A stretch of 14,463 nt of DNA from Ophiocordyceps camponoti-saundersi (nom. inval.) (GCA_003339415.1 PDHQ01000595.1:1-14463), one strand, 5' to 3'. Counted from the stretch's first letter, positions 1 through 10,711 are shown. The notes: generated from the sequence alone by a model not told the origin. Numbers and translations: made by a program.

Positions 1-163
<163 letters not shown>

Positions 164-271
164 ATTAAGTATAAATTTCGTATTACTATTTTTTTTTTCT
201 TCTTTATTTTCTCGTAAAATTTAGTATAAGAACTATTTAATAGAGACGCTAATTACTAACTAAGAAAGAAA

Positions 272-2826
272 ATAGAGGAGAATTCGATATTAGAATTAGA
301 GATATTAGCGGCTATACTATAAGCGATAAACTTCTTTAAGGGGGTAACGCTAAAAGCTAGATTCTTACCTCTTATCTTAGGATATTCGATAAGTACGTAA
401 TCGGATTTATCGGGCATAAGTAGTATTCTTAAGAAGGTAAAGAAAATAATTCCTACGTTACTATAATTTAAGTAGCTAAGCTAGTTTAAGCTATAGCTAT
501 AGTAGCTAGATTAATACGAGCTATTATTAAATATACGCGAGGAAAAGGAGGTTAGAATATTAAATAGAGTAGAACTATTTACCGATATCGTAGACTAGTA
601 AATATACTATACGGACCTATTCGAGTTTCTAAAAAACGCTAAACGGCAAAACTAATACTCGTTATTTAGCTTATAAGTATTAATAAAGATTCTATAAAAA
701 GGGCTTACGAATACTATATATCTTATAGATAATATACTAGAAATAATAGCTAAGTATAGTAATAAATATAATAATAAGATATTTCGAGGAAAAGTAAGAT
801 TCTCTACTTATAGCCTTAAAGAGCGGCTCGGCGAGCACGAGCTTATTAGCGGACTAGTTAACTTTAAAGCGAAATTAAATAATAAGGGATATTACTAAGG
901 TAGTTTTTTATAAGACTAAGGAACGTAAATACTTATATTATTTAACTTATAGAAGGAAGGGAGGGAGGAAAGGGCAAAACGTACGGTAAGGGTATAGAAA
1001 GAGATCCTATATTTATAGGGAAAAGGAGTAGCGTTCGACTACGTTATCGTGCTATATACGAAATAAAAAGAAAAATAGGAATACGGCTACCTTTCGATAA
1101 TAATACTCTAGCACTAAAGTAAGGGATTTATTAAATATAAGCTAGACCGCGTTACCGAAATCGCTAGTATTAATATTTCGAAGATAGTATAGTATAAAGA
1201 AGTAAGATAGTCGATACCTAAGCTAAGACTCCTTATATAAGATTAGGTTATACTAGAGGCGGGAGAGAAGCTAATATATATAAGCGTAATCGATATAGTT
1301 ATATTAAGCCTATATAAGATAGCGGCTAATAAACTTAATATTATAAGTTTAGAGAGATAGGGGGATATAAAGTACCCTTTTAAAGCTAAAAGATAGAGAA
1401 CGGACGAGGGTTATAATAAGAGTAAGGGACTAATAATAATAGGAGGGATATGCTTATTTTATATACCGCCCTTATATAGGGTATTCGAGACGGATAGACT
1501 ATTTATATATACGTAAATAAAAGGCGATAAAGCGAGACCGGGTAATTACTAAGGACCGGATAAAGGAGGCGAAACGATATAAAGCGAAGAATATAGCACG
1601 GATACGTAATAGGAGGAGATAGATAACGCGGGAAAAGATACTAGAGGAATAATATCTCTTATAGCTAGCTTTATAGATAAGGTTCTTATAAGTTTAGTAG
1701 GAAGCGAAAATAAGGTAAGAGGAAATAAGGAGGTCCGGTACTATCTCTAAGCTAATATTTCCCTTTTTTTATAAGGAGGAGCGGAAAGAGAAGGCGTCGA
1801 AGGAGAGAGAGAGGGGATAGTAGTAGGTATATCTTATAAAGGAGAAGTGCAAAATACTATACTAGGGGATATAGTAGAGAGGATAGGAGAGCTAAATATA
1901 TTAGAAATATCGGGTACGTAAGATAAGCGTAACGAAAATCTAAAAGAAATAAGAGAGGAGAGGGAGCGGAAAGAAAAGAATATACGGAATAATAAGATAG
2001 AGGAGAAAAAGAGAGGTAATAGTTCGAGTAAGATAGTACTAATAGGGAGCGCGGTAAAGGATACGGAGGATACGCGTAAGGCTATACCGTAAAGGAGAGA
2101 TTTATAACGGGCCGATAAAGCTAAAAATAAAACCTACGCCGTATTATTAACGGTAGGTCCGCGAAAGCGAAAAAGGAGGCCGGCTTACTATATTATAAAG
2201 ACTAAGAGGAAGAGGAAAAGCACGAAGACCGAGAGGAAGAGGAAAAAGGTGCTTAGTTTAAAATAACTAAGATAATACGAAGCAAAGGCTATAAATATAA
2301 AGGAAAATATAAATAAGGAAAAGGCGGCAAAGGCGGTAAATAAGATATCGGAATTTAAGGTATCGGGAATTAAGATATATATAAATTACGAGGACTAGAC
2401 GGAGAAATACTATATAGAAGGAAAAGGTATCTCGAGACTTAGCGAGGCTAGATTAAGTATAGTAGAGAGCGGAAGGAAAATCTATATAGAGAACGAGTAT
2501 AGGCGAGACACGGTGCTAAAGTATATAGAAATAGGTATATTTGTCTTAGCCTAACCGCTAGGTCTAATAGTAGGTAACGCGTAGAGGCAGATTAATATTA
2601 CGGTTAAAGGGCATTTAAGATAAGAGCTACTAAAGAGAAAAGGTAAAGCGGGGATAAGAGAGGAGCGTAAAATAATAAGAGATAGGAAAAGGTAGAATAT
2701 AGGGAATACTAAGTTAAGTAGTAAGGGGATATTAAGTTAGTAAAGATAACTATAAGGGAAGCGTGCTAAGTAATATAAAAAAAATATTTAGTTTTAATTT
2801 AATAAGAGTAGGTATTTATAAAAAAG
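272..2826 (+). pseudogene. Relic of a ~850-codon unidentified gene, copy A
   Basis: I do not recognise the product. One plus-strand frame (codons starting at 272, 275, ...) holds together for about 2.5 kb with roughly 55 stops, all TAA or TAG, as expected when CAA, CAG, TGG or CGA codons are hit by RIP. It has repeated stop-free runs of about 40-58 codons (for example 1775-1918, 1922-2088, 2400-2552), while the neighbouring frames I tested have more stops. The start is probably the ATA at 272, a likely former ATG, with an in-frame TAA at 257. A very basic segment lies near residues 630-660 (RKRKRRP, then KTKRKRK and ERKRKK), resembling a nuclear localisation or DNA-binding region. The C-terminal third is charged and rich in K, R and E. 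No zinc knuckle, DDE triad, reverse transcriptase or helicase motif was seen. The end is uncertain: 2826 is an in-frame TAA shared by both copies, while the TAG at 2789 is CGG in copy B and so is secondary. Confidence 0.62.
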
Positions 2827-3021
2827 GGGGAGAGAGAGAAAGGATATTTTTTTTTTCTTACGGATTTATTAAATAGTATATAATTCCTATTTACTCTTAC
2901 CGCTATCGCTCTATTAAAAGGAGAAATATCGTTATTTTATATATAGAGAATTACTATTTAGCCTATACCCGCGCGAGCGAAAGTAAATAAACCTAGACCT
3001 CTATATCCCCCTTAGTAAAGT

Positions 3022-3129
3022 AATAAGACTTACACCTCCCTACCCTCTTAATTATCCTTAGTTAAGTTATAAGATAATAAGACTTAAACTTCCCTATCTT
3101 TTAGTTCTTTATCGGTTAAGTTATAGAGA
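3022..3129. repeat. Two-unit 54-bp tandem repeat inside the minus-strand relic
   Basis: The phrase aataagact begins at 3022 and again at 3076, and each unit carries the phrase gttaagttat (3061-3070 and 3115-3124). The period is 54 bp, exactly 18 codons. Read on the minus strand in the relic frame, both units begin YNLT and end close to REV-stop-VLL. The same two units occur in copy B at about 13823-13930, where the minus strand reads YNLTEEELKDREV and YNLTEDNREGKEV. An in-frame duplication supports this as former coding sequence on the minus strand. Confidence 0.72.
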
Positions 3130-3309
3130 GTTCCGTATTTACGTATTTAGAAATACGGTAGCAGATTACGGGCGACCGCGAGAGGGTCTTCGATCTCTAC
3201 TATTTTATTATTACTAATTAGTATAAATCGTTACTTTACGATATAAGCGGGGTAATTATACGTTTAATACGCTCCGTAAGCGCTTAAACTTACTCGATAA
3301 AGTTATAAA

Positions 3310-3482
3310 CTTCTGCTTTAATCGTAAGAAGCGTATCGTAAACTTATTTTATTTAATTTATAATATAGATAAGATAACGCCCTACGTATATATATCGGGC
3401 GTACTTAATATAGATAACTTCTACCTAAACCGTAATAAGCGTATAAATAAACTACTATATCTAATTTATAATATAAATAGAA
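3310..3482. repeat. Pair of ~65-bp similar segments 108 bp apart
   Basis: Positions 3310-3374 and 3418-3482 align from cttct through taatttataatatagat, with mostly transition differences. The 108-bp spacing equals 36 codons, in frame with the minus-strand relic. In copy B the same pair lies at about 14111-14175 and 14219-14283. On the minus strand both units contain runs of TAT/TAC that may be mutated TGT/TGC, so this may have been a cysteine-containing protein repeat. That last step is inference. Confidence 0.6.
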
Positions 3483-5160
3483 TAATAAACCCTAACACGC
3501 TTAAAGAAAAATAAGCGTATAACTTAGCTAGGAGATATCTAAGAGCTCTTATAAGGTCTGATTAAATAGTTCCTTAACCCCTTTCTTTTCTTAAAAGTAT
3601 CTATAGATTAAGATATAAAAGGTGAATAATATAAGATTAGGGTTATTACTAAGTATATAGCTTAGATTAGTTTCCCTTAAAAGAGGAAGAAATTAAGCAA
3701 GCAATTAGCTCTAACCTTATCTTTATAGCTATCGCAAAAGTTGTTTATCGTAAGTCGAGTTTTAGAGAGGACTTATAATAAAAACTTTACTAACTTTATA
3801 ATTTTATTTTAAACTCTATACTTTTATATTATAAATTCCTAATTTAAATACTTATTCTTAAGTTCTTAGCACTTAATTAAATAGTTCTTATCTTCCTTTC
3901 TCTTTCTTCTTTTATCTTTATATAGAAAACTAATTTCTTATTATTTTCCCTATAGAGAATTACTATCTAGCACTTCCCCCTATAGCTAAAGATCCCCCCT
4001 TATATTAGTTAAAAACTTTAGTTACCTAAGAAGTTACGCCCTTTACGTATTTACTACGCTTACTTAAGGTATCCTTCTTCCCCCGCTAAAATACCTATAT
4101 TAGAATAATATTATAATTCCCCGATAAAATAGATATTATATTAATTAGTTTTAAGAAGGAATAAACTACTTACCTTCTTTTAAAGTTACCTCTCCTTAAG
4201 TATTCTAAAAGAATTTCGAAATCTTATAAGTATAAAAATTATAATAAACTTAGACTTTAAAACTAAGTTACCTAATACCCTAATTATCTATATACTTTCT
4301 TTCTATTATTATATTATTTACTTTTACTAGTATTAGATATTATTATAACTATAAGCGTTATCTTTAGCGTTTACTATATATTATTATTACCTTCTATCTA
4401 TATATTTAACCTCTGCTTCGATACCGCTAATTTTTCTTAGTATTAACCTAAGTCTATTTAGCAGGCGTTAAGGGAAATAGGTATAGTATCCTTAAGGAGC
4501 TTAGGAGATAATAGCCCTTCCTATACTTATCTATTCCTAACTTCGACCTTAAGAGAGTTTTCTAACTTTATAACCTTTTTACTCTTCGTAATATCGTTAT
4601 TATCTTTAATAGCTATTATTATAATTTACGTAAAGCTAAGAATAGTAGTTCGGGTTTAATATAAATATTATTATCTAAGACCCGCTTATATAAAGCTACT
4701 AGAAACGCCGTACTTTAAGCCTAGGAGCGAGATATAATATTAAAAAAAGTACGCGTAAGTCCGCGGGTAACTATATTTCTTATAAGTAGTGCTATTCGCT
4801 GCCTAATAGCTTTACGTAACTAGGGCCCTAAAATATCTATTATTACGTAGAATTTTAATATATATTACTAAGGCGAATATAGTAATCTTAGCTTAAAAAA
4901 TAATATTTATTATAAGGCGCGAGAGTACTTATTACTCTAACTCTTATAGAAAAAAACCACGTTATTTTAATAAATATAAAATCCGTAAGCGGATACTTAT
5001 ATCTATACTTAAAGCGTTTATTATAGCTACGATTAATAGGTATATAATCGAAAGCTAAAAGAGGTAATACCTCCCTTATACGCTACGATCGCACGTAGGA
5101 ATAAGACTTAAGTTTATTCTAAGATCTATATTCCTCTTTAAGAAAAAGGCTATATAGAAA

Positions 5161-5232
5161 ACTCTAGAAAGAAGAGGAAGAGGAGGATAAGGGAAGAAGA
5201 AAAAGGAAGAGAGAGAGAGAAAGAGAAGAGGG
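5161..5232. repeat. Purine-rich low-complexity tract
   Basis: The tract is almost entirely A and G on the plus strand, with GA dinucleotide runs at 5210-5222. It falls inside the frame of the minus-strand relic and lengthens its open run, because CT-rich sequence on that strand cannot contain stops. It may be a microsatellite inside or just upstream of the original gene. Confidence 0.75.
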
Positions 5233-5399
5233 TATTTTATACTATACCTAAATAACTTAGCTAGCTTTACTAATTTAATAAGTATAGAAGATACGTACCT
5301 ATAGTCTTTTCCTATAAGTTTTCTCTTAAAAGTTTTAATAATCTTATCTTATAATTTTTAAAATTATTTTTAAAGCTTATTAGATATTTCTAAATTAGC

Positions 5400-6164
5400 T
5401 TATAAGTCTAAGGGGGTATATTATATATATATATATAAGAAAGTGCCTCCTTTATACTGCGAAAGTAAGTATTAGTTTAATAAGTAAGGGCTAAAAACTT
5501 AAAAAGGAAATAGTTATTATAGGTAATTATAGGTATATATCTTAGTAGTAGGATTAAGGCGTTATAATTTATAAACGCTATATAAAAAAAGGATACCGGT
5601 CCTTATTATATTTTTAGATAAAACTTAAGATAATATATTTACTTTATATATTTCTATTACTATTATTATAATAATATATAAGTAGATATAAAAAGTATAA
5701 TTATAAAAAGCGGTAATATAGTAAGAGACTAAATTTATAAATATATTATAAGATAAATATTTAAAAAAGAAGGTAAGCTATTAATAGTTATTTAAAAATC
5801 TAAAATAGCTTATAAAGTACCCTTTAAGGTATATATATTCGATTTTTTCCTTAAAGGAAATATATTCTAAGTAAAGAAAATACTCTTAGAACTTAGAAGT
5901 ATATCTCTATATATTATCGTTATTAAATTAGAAAATTAATAAAATTAAAGATTAAAGTTTAGAGGTAAGATATAATAAAATAAGGGTAAATATATATAAT
6001 CTTATATTAATAATATTAATAAGGCTAGTAGAAGCTATATTACTTATTTCTATAATAATTAAATAAGGTTACTAGCTCTTAAGGGTATATAAATAAATAT
6101 ATATAGCTCTTATAAAGCTTAGTATAAAGCGTAAGCTAATATATTTCGGTAGCGCTAGTTATAT
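5400..6164. other. AT-rich stretch without a recognisable gene
   Basis: The minus-strand relic frame can be traced weakly to about 5460, and beyond that I see no convincing frame on either strand. It includes a short TA microsatellite (about 5421-5437). No terminal inverted repeat matching the left end of copy A (position 161) was seen, so the right end of the longer unit is undefined. This stretch may contain another degraded element. Confidence 0.55.
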
Positions 6165-6797
6165 ATAAGCTTAGCGTAATATTAGTTATAATAAGGGAGT
6201 TAGGCGCTATATTATAAGCTATTTTAGCTTACCTTAACTAGTAAAAGCGCTACTTAACTTTAATATAAATATTATAATAAAGAATATATATAATACCTAA
6301 AAAAGCGAAATATTAATATATAATATTATATATTTATTTTTTAAAAAGTTTATAATAAGGAATAAAATATAAAAAGGAAAGTAAAAAAGTTAGGGAAAAT
6401 AATATTTATTTTATATAAAAAAACGATAATAATAAGAAAAATAGTTAGAGAAAATAGGAAAAAAAGCGTATATATATATATATATATCTATTTATAACCG
6501 TATAGAGAAGGAGAGAGAGGAGAGAGGGAGAGAGGGAAAGAGAAAAGAGAGGAGAGGAAGAGTGAGAAAGAAAGGGAGAGAGGGAGAGAGGGAGAGAGGG
6601 AAAGAGAAGAGAGAGGAGAGGAAGAGAGAGAGAGAAAGGAAAAAAGGGAGGGAAGGAGAGAGAAGAGAGAGGAGAGGAAAAGAGAAAAGAGGAAAAGAGA
6701 GGGAGAGAGAGAGGATAAAAAGAGAGAGAGAAAGAGGAAATATAAAGGAGAAGAAAAAAAATAACCGTTTACTTATATAACTAATAGCGGTAATAAA
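6165..6797 (+). repeat. AT-rich module family, copy 1 (left-truncated)
   Basis: From about 6168 the sequence matches 7590 onward and 10380 onward: an aggagttagg-like phrase, then ctatattataagctatttta, then a conserved AT-rich body including attataataaagaatatata and ggaataaaatataa. The left half present in copies 2 and 3 is missing. After the body come a TA microsatellite (6469-6488), a purine tract and the tail phrase tttacttatataact (about 6767-6781). Substitutions between modules include transversions and length changes, so this family is older or less recently duplicated than the 3.3-kb repeat. Confidence 0.7.
6504..6715 (+). repeat. GA-rich homopurine tract
   Basis: Apart from a single T at 6563, every base from 6504 to 6715 is A or G, so 6564-6715 is 152 nt of uninterrupted purine built of GA, GGGA and GGAA units. 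It contains a 72-codon open frame starting at a GTG (6562-6780). The predicted peptide is almost only R, E, K and G, the direct product of the microsatellite, so I do not call a gene. Long homopurine runs can form triplex DNA; no function is claimed. Confidence 0.9.
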
Positions 6798-7064
6798 ATA
6801 TAAAAGTAAGTAAAAAGAAAAAAACTTACGCGAGGTAACGATAAGGTATAAAAGGGTATATTAATATATATAAAAATATAAGGAGTAGTAAAATATAAAA
6901 ATAAGGTAGCGGGAGCGCGAGGGGGGGGGGGGGTAATAATAATAAAAAAGTAAGATAATATAAAAAAGGAAAAGAAAAGTAGCGAGGGAAATATATAAAA
7001 AAGGTAAGAGGAGATTAGTAAAAAAAGAGGGGAAAAAGGCTAATAAACTAAAAAAAGGAAAAAA
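6798..7064. other. Purine-rich spacer with a 13-G run
   Basis: The plus strand is strongly A/G biased and contains 13 consecutive G at 6921-6933 followed by AT-rich triplets. No coding frame, RNA or terminal repeat is seen. It separates module copies 1 and 2. Confidence 0.6.
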
Positions 7065-7885
7065 AAAAAATAAAAAAGGGAGATATAAAATATAATAATA
7101 GCTTAAAAAATAAATACTTATATCTTTCTATTATTAAACTATATATTTAAAATATAAAATAAAGTTAAAAGCTATAATAGGAATTTTCTAATTTAAATTA
7201 TTTATTATTATTAAATTTATCTTAGAGATTATAATAATATGCGAAATATCCTTAAAAGTAAGCGTATTTAAACTATTTAGCGTTAAAAAGATTTTATTAA
7301 ATAATAAGCTTCTAGTATTTTTAAGCTTAATATTAAAAAAAAAGCTTTATAAACTATAATATATAATTAAGTTAATTATTAGATAGAAAGGAAAGGAGGA
7401 GGTATCTAGTTACTATATAATATTTTAAATTATTAATATTATAATATATATAAATAGGAGAACCGAAATAATTATCGGATAGCGAAAGCTTAAGTTTATT
7501 AGTAAAAAAATAAGTATACTATTTATAGGGCGTTATACGCCGCCTAGGCAGCCTAAGCTTATTTTTTTTTATATTATATATATTCCCTAAACTTAAAAGG
7601 TTATTAGCTATAGTATAGGAGTTAGGTATTATATTATAAGCTATTTTAGCTTACTTAAACTAATAGAAGCGTTACTTAACTTTATTATAAGTATTATAAT
7701 AAAGAATATATATAATGCTTAAGAAAGTAAAATATTAGTATATAATACTATATATTTATCTCTTAAAGGGTTCGTAAGAAGGAATAGGATATAAGGAGGA
7801 AAGTAAAAAAGTTAAAGGGAAAATAATACTTATTTTATATAAAAAAATAATAAAAATAAGAAAAAAGGTTAAAAAAAGAAGGAAT

Positions 7886-7926
<41 letters not shown>

Positions 7927-7946
7927 TATATAAAAAAAATAAAGAG

Positions 7947-8003
<57 letters not shown>

Positions 8004-8120
8004 AAAAAAAAGGGAAAGAAAAAAAAAAAAAAAAAAGAGAGAAAAAAAGAGAGAAAAAAATAAAATATAAATAAAGAAAAAAATACCTATTTACTTATAT
8101 AACTATTATAAGTAATAAAA
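7065..8120 (+). repeat. AT-rich module family, copy 2
   Basis: It is colinear with 9855-10793, starting at gagatataaaatataat and continuing through shared phrases: aaactatatattta, a phrase close to taataagctcttagtat, the long aaactataatatataattaagtta (about 7350), tagttactatataatatttta, aggagaaccg, and the palindrome ggcgttatacgcc (7529-7541). Its right part is shared with copy 1. It ends with a TA microsatellite (7889-7920), an A run (7947-8001), a purine tract and the tail acctatttacttatataact (8083-8102). No coding frame is convincing. I cannot assign it to a known transposon class. Confidence 0.75.
7504..7570. other. Degenerate palindromic segment in module copy 2
   Basis: This matches the hairpin at 10292-10356. 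The inner palindrome ggcgttatacgcc (7529-7541) is unchanged, while the second inner stem (cgcctaggcagcc) and the outer arms (aaaaaataagtata versus taagcttatttttt) have decayed. Its retention in both copies suggests the palindrome belongs to the ancestral module. Confidence 0.55.
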
Positions 8121-8334
8121 TAAAAAAGGATATAAAAAAAAAAATAGTTAAGTAAAATAAAAATAAGCTATAAAATATTATATTTATATAAGCGAAAATA
8201 TAAAAAAATTAATAAAAAGTAAAAAAGGTAATATAAAGAATAATATATATAGCGATAAGAGTAGTAAGAAAGTAAGGCGATAAGGAGAGTAATAAGAGAG
8301 CGAAAAAATAAAGAAAGTAATAAGAGAGCGAGAG

Positions 8335-8493
8335 GACTAAAAAGCGAGAGATCGAAAAAGTAAGGAGAGTAGCGAGAGCGGTAAAAGGACTAAAAAGTAA
8401 GAGATCGAAAAGGCGAGGAGAGTAGCAAAAGCGGTAAAAAGACTAAAAAGCAAGAGATCGAAAAGGTAAGAAAACTAATAATAAAGGAAGGAA
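8335..8493 (+). repeat. 53-bp tandem repeat, three units
   Basis: Units start at 8335, 8388 and 8441, each with gactaaaaag; the third decays after about 30 bp. The period of 53 is not a multiple of three, so it is not a protein repeat. At one site the three units read CG (8345-8346), TA (8398-8399) and CA (8451-8452), showing the start, end and an intermediate of the same mutational path. Other differences between units 1 and 2 are also transitions. Confidence 0.88.
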
Positions 8494-8510
8494 AAAGTAA
8501 GGAAAATAAT

Positions 8511-8564
8511 AAGAAAGTAAGGGGATAATAAAATAGTAAGAAAGTAAGGGGATAATAAAATAGC
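8511..8564 (+). repeat. 27-bp tandem repeat, two units
   Basis: Units 8511-8537 and 8538-8564 (aagaaagtaaggggataata followed by aaatagt or aaatagc) differ only at the last base, a T/C transition. Such near identity in this decayed region suggests a recent local duplication. Confidence 0.88.
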
Positions 8565-8690
8565 GAGAGATTAAAAAAGCGAGAAAGGAAAAGAATAGTA
8601 AGAAAGCGAGAGGGGAGAATTAATAAAGTAATAAGAGAGGTAGGAAATTAAAAAAGGGAAAAAAATAAGAGGATAAGGGGGGGAGAGGAG

Positions 8691-9854
8691 ATTTAAATAT
8701 TATATTTAAAATAAAAAACTAATTCTATAAGGTAGCTTTATTATTATAAATTATCTCCGAAGCTAAAATTATAATTTATAAATCTAATAATAATTTTAAA
8801 AAAAAGTTAAAAAGTTAGATTTTTAATTAGGTTTATTTATATAAAAAATAAAAAGTAAAAGCTAGTAAATAAGTTAACTATAGCTAAAAGGTAATATATA
8901 TATAAATAGCTTTAATTTATAATATTTCTAAAACCGAAAATTTTTATAAATTACTTATATAGTAACTTTATAGCTAAGTAAGCTAATTTAAATATAAAGA
9001 TAAAGAATAAGGGGAGGGGTTTATAAAAAATAGCTAATTACTCTTCGCTATCGGTAATATCGTTACTACTTAGCGGATTTATTTAAAGGTAAAAGGGGAG
9101 TATAGTTAGAATTTAAAAAGAAGTATAGCTACGCTATTAGTAAAAGAGGATATATATTATATAAGTACCGTTTTCGAAAAAAGGTATTTTAATATAGCGG
9201 ATAAAAAGGTATAGTAAGTTAATATAGTAATAACGCGTAGAAACTTAAATAAGTAATCCTTCTAAGGCTATAAAGTAAGCTTAGATAGGTAATCTTCTTA
9301 ACGCTATAAAAATAGCGCGGAAGTAGCTTCTTAACTATATAATCTTAATAACCTCTCGCTTAGTTAAGTTATCGCGTTTAAGGCGTAAGGTAATAAGGTA
9401 AGTAAGATAAGAAAAAAGTGCGGTCTTATTAGGCTATATAAGGTTAGTAGGAGGGTTTATTTATTAAGAAAAGAAGAAGGTATTATAAAAAGGTAAAAGG
9501 ACCGCTAATAGCTATTAAAATAGTTAGTTTTAAAAAATAAAACGATAAGATTATATCGCTACCGCTAGTAATATTATCTTTTAATCGAACTAAGGTAAGT
9601 AAAGTAAGTAATAATAATAAGATTTATAGCCCTATTATAAAAAATTAACTAAGGAAAAAAGGAACGAAAATAAAGAGGAAATACTATATAGAGAGGGAGA
9701 TAGGGGGAGGGGTATAAGAATATAAAATACCTTTTTTTATTAAATCGCAAGGTCGACGATTATAAAAAGGCTAAGATAATAGAAAAGAGAAAGAAATATA
9801 TTATATATATATAGGTATATATATATATAAAAGGAAAAGGAGGGAGAGGGGGGG
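8691..9854. other. AT-rich stretch without a recognisable gene
   Basis: No frame on either strand is convincing. A degenerate ~35-bp motif resembling taatcttcttaacgctataaa recurs at about 9254, 9290 and 9324. GC is slightly higher around 9050-9620, where CG dinucleotides persist, which may mark a different ancestral element. A TA microsatellite and a G-rich purine run lie at 9803-9860. No copy of this stretch was found elsewhere in the window. Confidence 0.5.
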
Positions 9855-10674
9855 AAAAATAAAATAAAGAGATATAAGATATAATTATAGTATAGAAGAT
9901 AAATAGTTATATTTTTCTATCGTTAAACTATATATTTAGAATATAAATAAAGTTAAGAGCTACGTTAAGTATTTTCGAAATTAAATTATTCGCTATTATT
10001 AAACCTATTTTAAAAGCTATAATATTTTATAAAATATCCTCGAAGGTAAGTATATTTAAGCCGTTTAGTAATAAAGAGATTTTCTTATATAATAAGCTCT
10101 TAGTATCTTTAGGCTTAATATTAAAAAAAAGGCTCTATAAACTATAATATATAATTAAGTTAGTTATTAGGTAAAAAGGAAAAGGGGAGGTATTTAGTTA
10201 CTATATAATATTTTAACTAATTAGTATTATAATATATATAAACCGGAGAACCGTAATATCCCTTAAATAGCTAAAGCTTAAAACTATTAGTAAAAGAATA
10301 AGTATATATTTAAAAGGGCGTTATACGCCGCTTTAGCGGCCTATACTTATTCTTTTTTTACTTTAGGTATATTCCCTAAGCTTAAAAGGTTATTAGCTAT
10401 AGCGTAGGAGTTAGGTGCTATATTATAAGCTAGTTAAGCTAACCTTAACTAGTAGGATTATTACTAAACCTCGCTATAAATATCGTAATAAAAAATATAT
10501 ATAGTGCTTAAGGAAGCGAAGTATTAGTATATAATATTACGTATTTATTTACTTAAAGGTTTATAATAAGGAAGAGGATATAAGAAGGAAAAAGGAGAGG
10601 TAAAAGGGAAAATAATACCTATTTTATATAAAAAAATAACGAAAATAAAAAAAATAGTTAGAAAAAGTATAAAT

Positions 10675-10711
<37 letters not shown>

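Larger units (their letters stand above)
2958..5399 (-). pseudogene. Relic of a ~810-codon unidentified gene, convergent with the plus-strand relic
   Basis: I do not recognise the product. One minus-strand frame can be followed from about 5399 to 2961, with only TAA/TAG interruptions. It is stop-free for 90 codons from 5348 to 5079 (partly over a CT-rich tract that cannot supply stops) and reads as plausible protein over 5040-4981, 4619-4561 (literal IKDNNDITKSKKVIKLENS) and 3600-3489. An ATA at 5387 is a possible former start. The N-terminal part is basic, the middle mixed. The part inside copy A (3488-2961) holds a 36-codon repeat in which many TAT/TAC codons may once have been Cys codons, then an 18-codon repeat starting YNLT. 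The proposed stop is TAA at 2958-2960 (TAG in copy B). The frame crosses the repeat boundary at 3488, which argues that copy A is the less truncated copy. It could be two fused relics rather than one gene. Confidence 0.52.
8121..8690. other. Purine-rich spacer with tandem repeats
   Basis: The plus strand is A/G-rich with gcgagag and gtaagaaag phrases in loose arrays. It holds the clear 53-bp and 27-bp tandem repeats listed separately. No gene is supported. The arrays look like a diverged minisatellite. Confidence 0.6.

Noticed and set aside
2943..2964. Near-identical 21-bp phrase (tatagagaattactatttagc) shared with 3951-3971
   Set aside because: I considered a shared element terminus. The two occurrences fall in different frames of the minus-strand relic and the flanking similarity is weak and AT-rich, so chance or a minor old duplication is enough.
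2827..3250. Continuation of the plus-strand frame past 2826 into the CT-rich region
   Set aside because: The frame is fairly open there, but the same stretch reads better on the minus strand, with in-frame repeats and charged helical-looking segments, so I ended the plus relic before it.
5700..6060. Possible Ty1/copia gag- or polymerase-like reading on the plus strand
   Set aside because: A few short stretches looked suggestive, but no conserved motif could be pointed to and stops are dense in every frame.
6562..6780. 72-codon open frame with a GTG start
   Set aside because: It lies in the GA microsatellite, and its peptide is almost only R, E, K and G. Absence of stops follows from the lack of T, not from coding.
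7250..7560. Possible coding frame shared by module copies 2 and 3
   Set aside because: Both read with a similar stop pattern, but the region is extremely AT-rich, shared stops could be ancestral, and no motif is visible.
8236..8660. CRISPR-like array
   Set aside because: The repeats are directly adjacent with no unique spacers, degenerate and purine-only in style, and the genome context is fungal.
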